In this document: positions 5,359 to 6,326 of the stretch, one piece after another
Position numbering within the stretch: the stretch's first letter is position 1
Layout: each line of letters starts with the position of its first letter
Notes under the pieces: model-generated
What the model was told of the DNA's origin: nothing
Database searches by the model: none
What the model saw: only the letters and a program-made list of their open reading frames with translations
Translations under genes and position numbers: made by a program
Assembly (NCBI GenBank): GCA_009775535.1
Contig: VSPW01000117.1
Span: 1 to 6,326, forward strand
DNA from: Muribaculaceae bacterium
Lineage (GTDB): Bacteria; Bacteroidota; Bacteroidia; Bacteroidales; Muribaculaceae
Direction: 5' to 3'
DNA length: 6,326 bases

Positions 5359-6326
5359 ATGCAAGAGAAAGTGAAACTATGGAACGCGGACTACCTTAAG
5401 GTCTGGACGGCAAACTTTATGCTGTTCTTTGCGTTCTACCTGCTGACGCCGCTGCTTCCGCTGTTCCTGCGCGACGTTTTCCAGGCCGACAAGGCCATGA
5501 CCGGCATAGTGTTGAGCGGGTATACGCTCACGGCACTGCTGGCCCGCCCGTTCAGCGGATATATCGTTGACAGCTTTTCACGCAAAAAGGTGCTGATGTG
5601 GTGCTACTTCCTTTTCGCGCTGTTCTTTGCCGGATACTTCATCACCTGGTCGCTGCTGCTGTTCGCAATAATCCGGACCGTACATGGCGCACCTTTCGGC
5701 GCTACCACTGTGGCCAATTCCACCATGGCAATCGACGTGCTGTATCCCGAACGCCGCGCAGAAGGCATAGGGTACTATGGGCTAAGCAACAATATCGCAA
5801 TGGCAATTGGCCCGTCAGCCGGCCTATATATCTACACATCGCTGCATAATTTCAACATCATATTCACCCTGTCGCTGGCCACCGCATTCCTGGGGCTGGC
5901 GCTGGTATCATCGGTATCCACACGCGACCGCGTACCCATCAAAAAGGAAAACAAGCTGTCAATGGACCGGTTCTTCCTTATCGAAGGATGGAGCGAGGGG
6001 CTAACGATAATGATGCTGTCGTTCTCATTCGGCGTAATTTCCACATATCTGGCCGTATATTCACGCGAAGCCCTCGGAATAACATCCGGGACGGGGACAT
6101 TTTTCGCCCTCCTGGCAGCGGGGCTTATAGCATCGCGCATAGTGGGAGGACGGACTCTCCGCAACGGCATGGTGGTACAGAACGCGCAATGGGGCATGAC
6201 CCTTTCCTTGTTCGGATACCTGCTTTTCGTTGCTGTGCCCGACATGTGGGGCTACTACGGCGCGGCAATAATAATCGGCCTCGGCAACGGGCACATGTTC
6301 CCCGCCATGCAGACAATGTTTATAAA
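5359..6326 (+). CDS. Major facilitator superfamily transporter, N-terminal 322 residues, cut by the window edge
   Basis: An inner-membrane secondary transporter; the substrate is not identifiable. The frame is open from the ATG at 5359 to the right edge. About 322 of the usual 390-400 or so residues are present, covering roughly nine or ten membrane helices. The MFS loop signature is clear: G68-YIV-D71-SFS-R75-KK between helices 2 and 3. R106-TVHG-APFG in helix 4 fits the motif B position. NNIAMAIGPSAG (144-155) resembles motif C, which is typical of proton-driven drug and metabolite exporters. A charged loop (about TRDRVPIKKENK) separates the two halves. The weak motif C hints at efflux, but this is inference. 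A hairpin lies between this gene and the sigma operon, so it is probably transcribed separately; no standard promoter is visible in 5320-5358. Confidence 0.9.
   Translation, partial: MQEKVKLWNADYLKVWTANFMLFFAFYLLTPLLPLFLRDVFQADKAMTGIVLSGYTLTALLARPFSGYIVDSFSRKKVLMWCYFLFALFFAGYFITWSLLLFAIIRTVHGAPFGATTVANSTMAIDVLYPERRAEGIGYYGLSNNIAMAIGPSAGLYIYTSLHNFNIIFTLSLATAFLGLALVSSVSTRDRVPIKKENKLSMDRFFLIEGWSEGLTIMMLSFSFGVISTYLAVYSREALGITSGTGTFFALLAAGLIASRIVGGRTLRNGMVVQNAQWGMTLSLFGYLLFVAVPDMWGYYGAAIIIGLGNGHMFPAMQTMFI

Overview
The window reads as one end of an assembled contig from a member of the Bacteroidota, most likely order Bacteroidales and possibly a gut lineage. The evidence is an rplM start that resembles Bacteroides L13 as I remember it, promoters of the Bacteroidota type (TTTG, about 20-21 bases, then TAnnTTTG), few Shine-Dalgarno sequences, a GH20 hexosaminidase with a C-terminal discoidin-like domain, and proteins of the DUF4252 type beside an ECF sigma factor. 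I cannot assign a genus from sequence alone.

Layout. Bases 1-54 are not genomic: they match an Illumina Nextera P5/i5 adapter ending in the Tn5 mosaic end. At base 55 the minus-strand 5' part of rplM (ribosomal protein L13) begins, with a GTG start at 235, a structured leader and a clear promoter at 346-377. The 556 bases between rplM and the next, divergent gene hold a 74-bp tandem repeat (three full units plus a partial one). Each unit carries the same + strand promoter, so four near-identical promoters precede the hexosaminidase gene (792-2864). That gene ends at a strong hairpin.

From 2951 to 5248 lies a compact four-gene operon: a small secreted protein resembling DUF4252, an ECF sigma factor, a single-pass membrane protein placed as its anti-sigma factor (22-bp overlap), and a clear DUF4252 protein. 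Two related exported proteins therefore bracket a sigma/anti-sigma pair. I infer an envelope-signalling module whose signal and regulon are unknown. A long imperfect hairpin (5281-5319) ends this block.

The window closes with the first 322 residues of a major facilitator superfamily transporter (5359 onward), which runs off the right edge. Stretches without genes are 236-791 (leader, promoters, repeats), 2865-2950 (terminator) and 5249-5358 (terminator). No tRNA, rRNA, CRISPR array or insertion sequence was seen.
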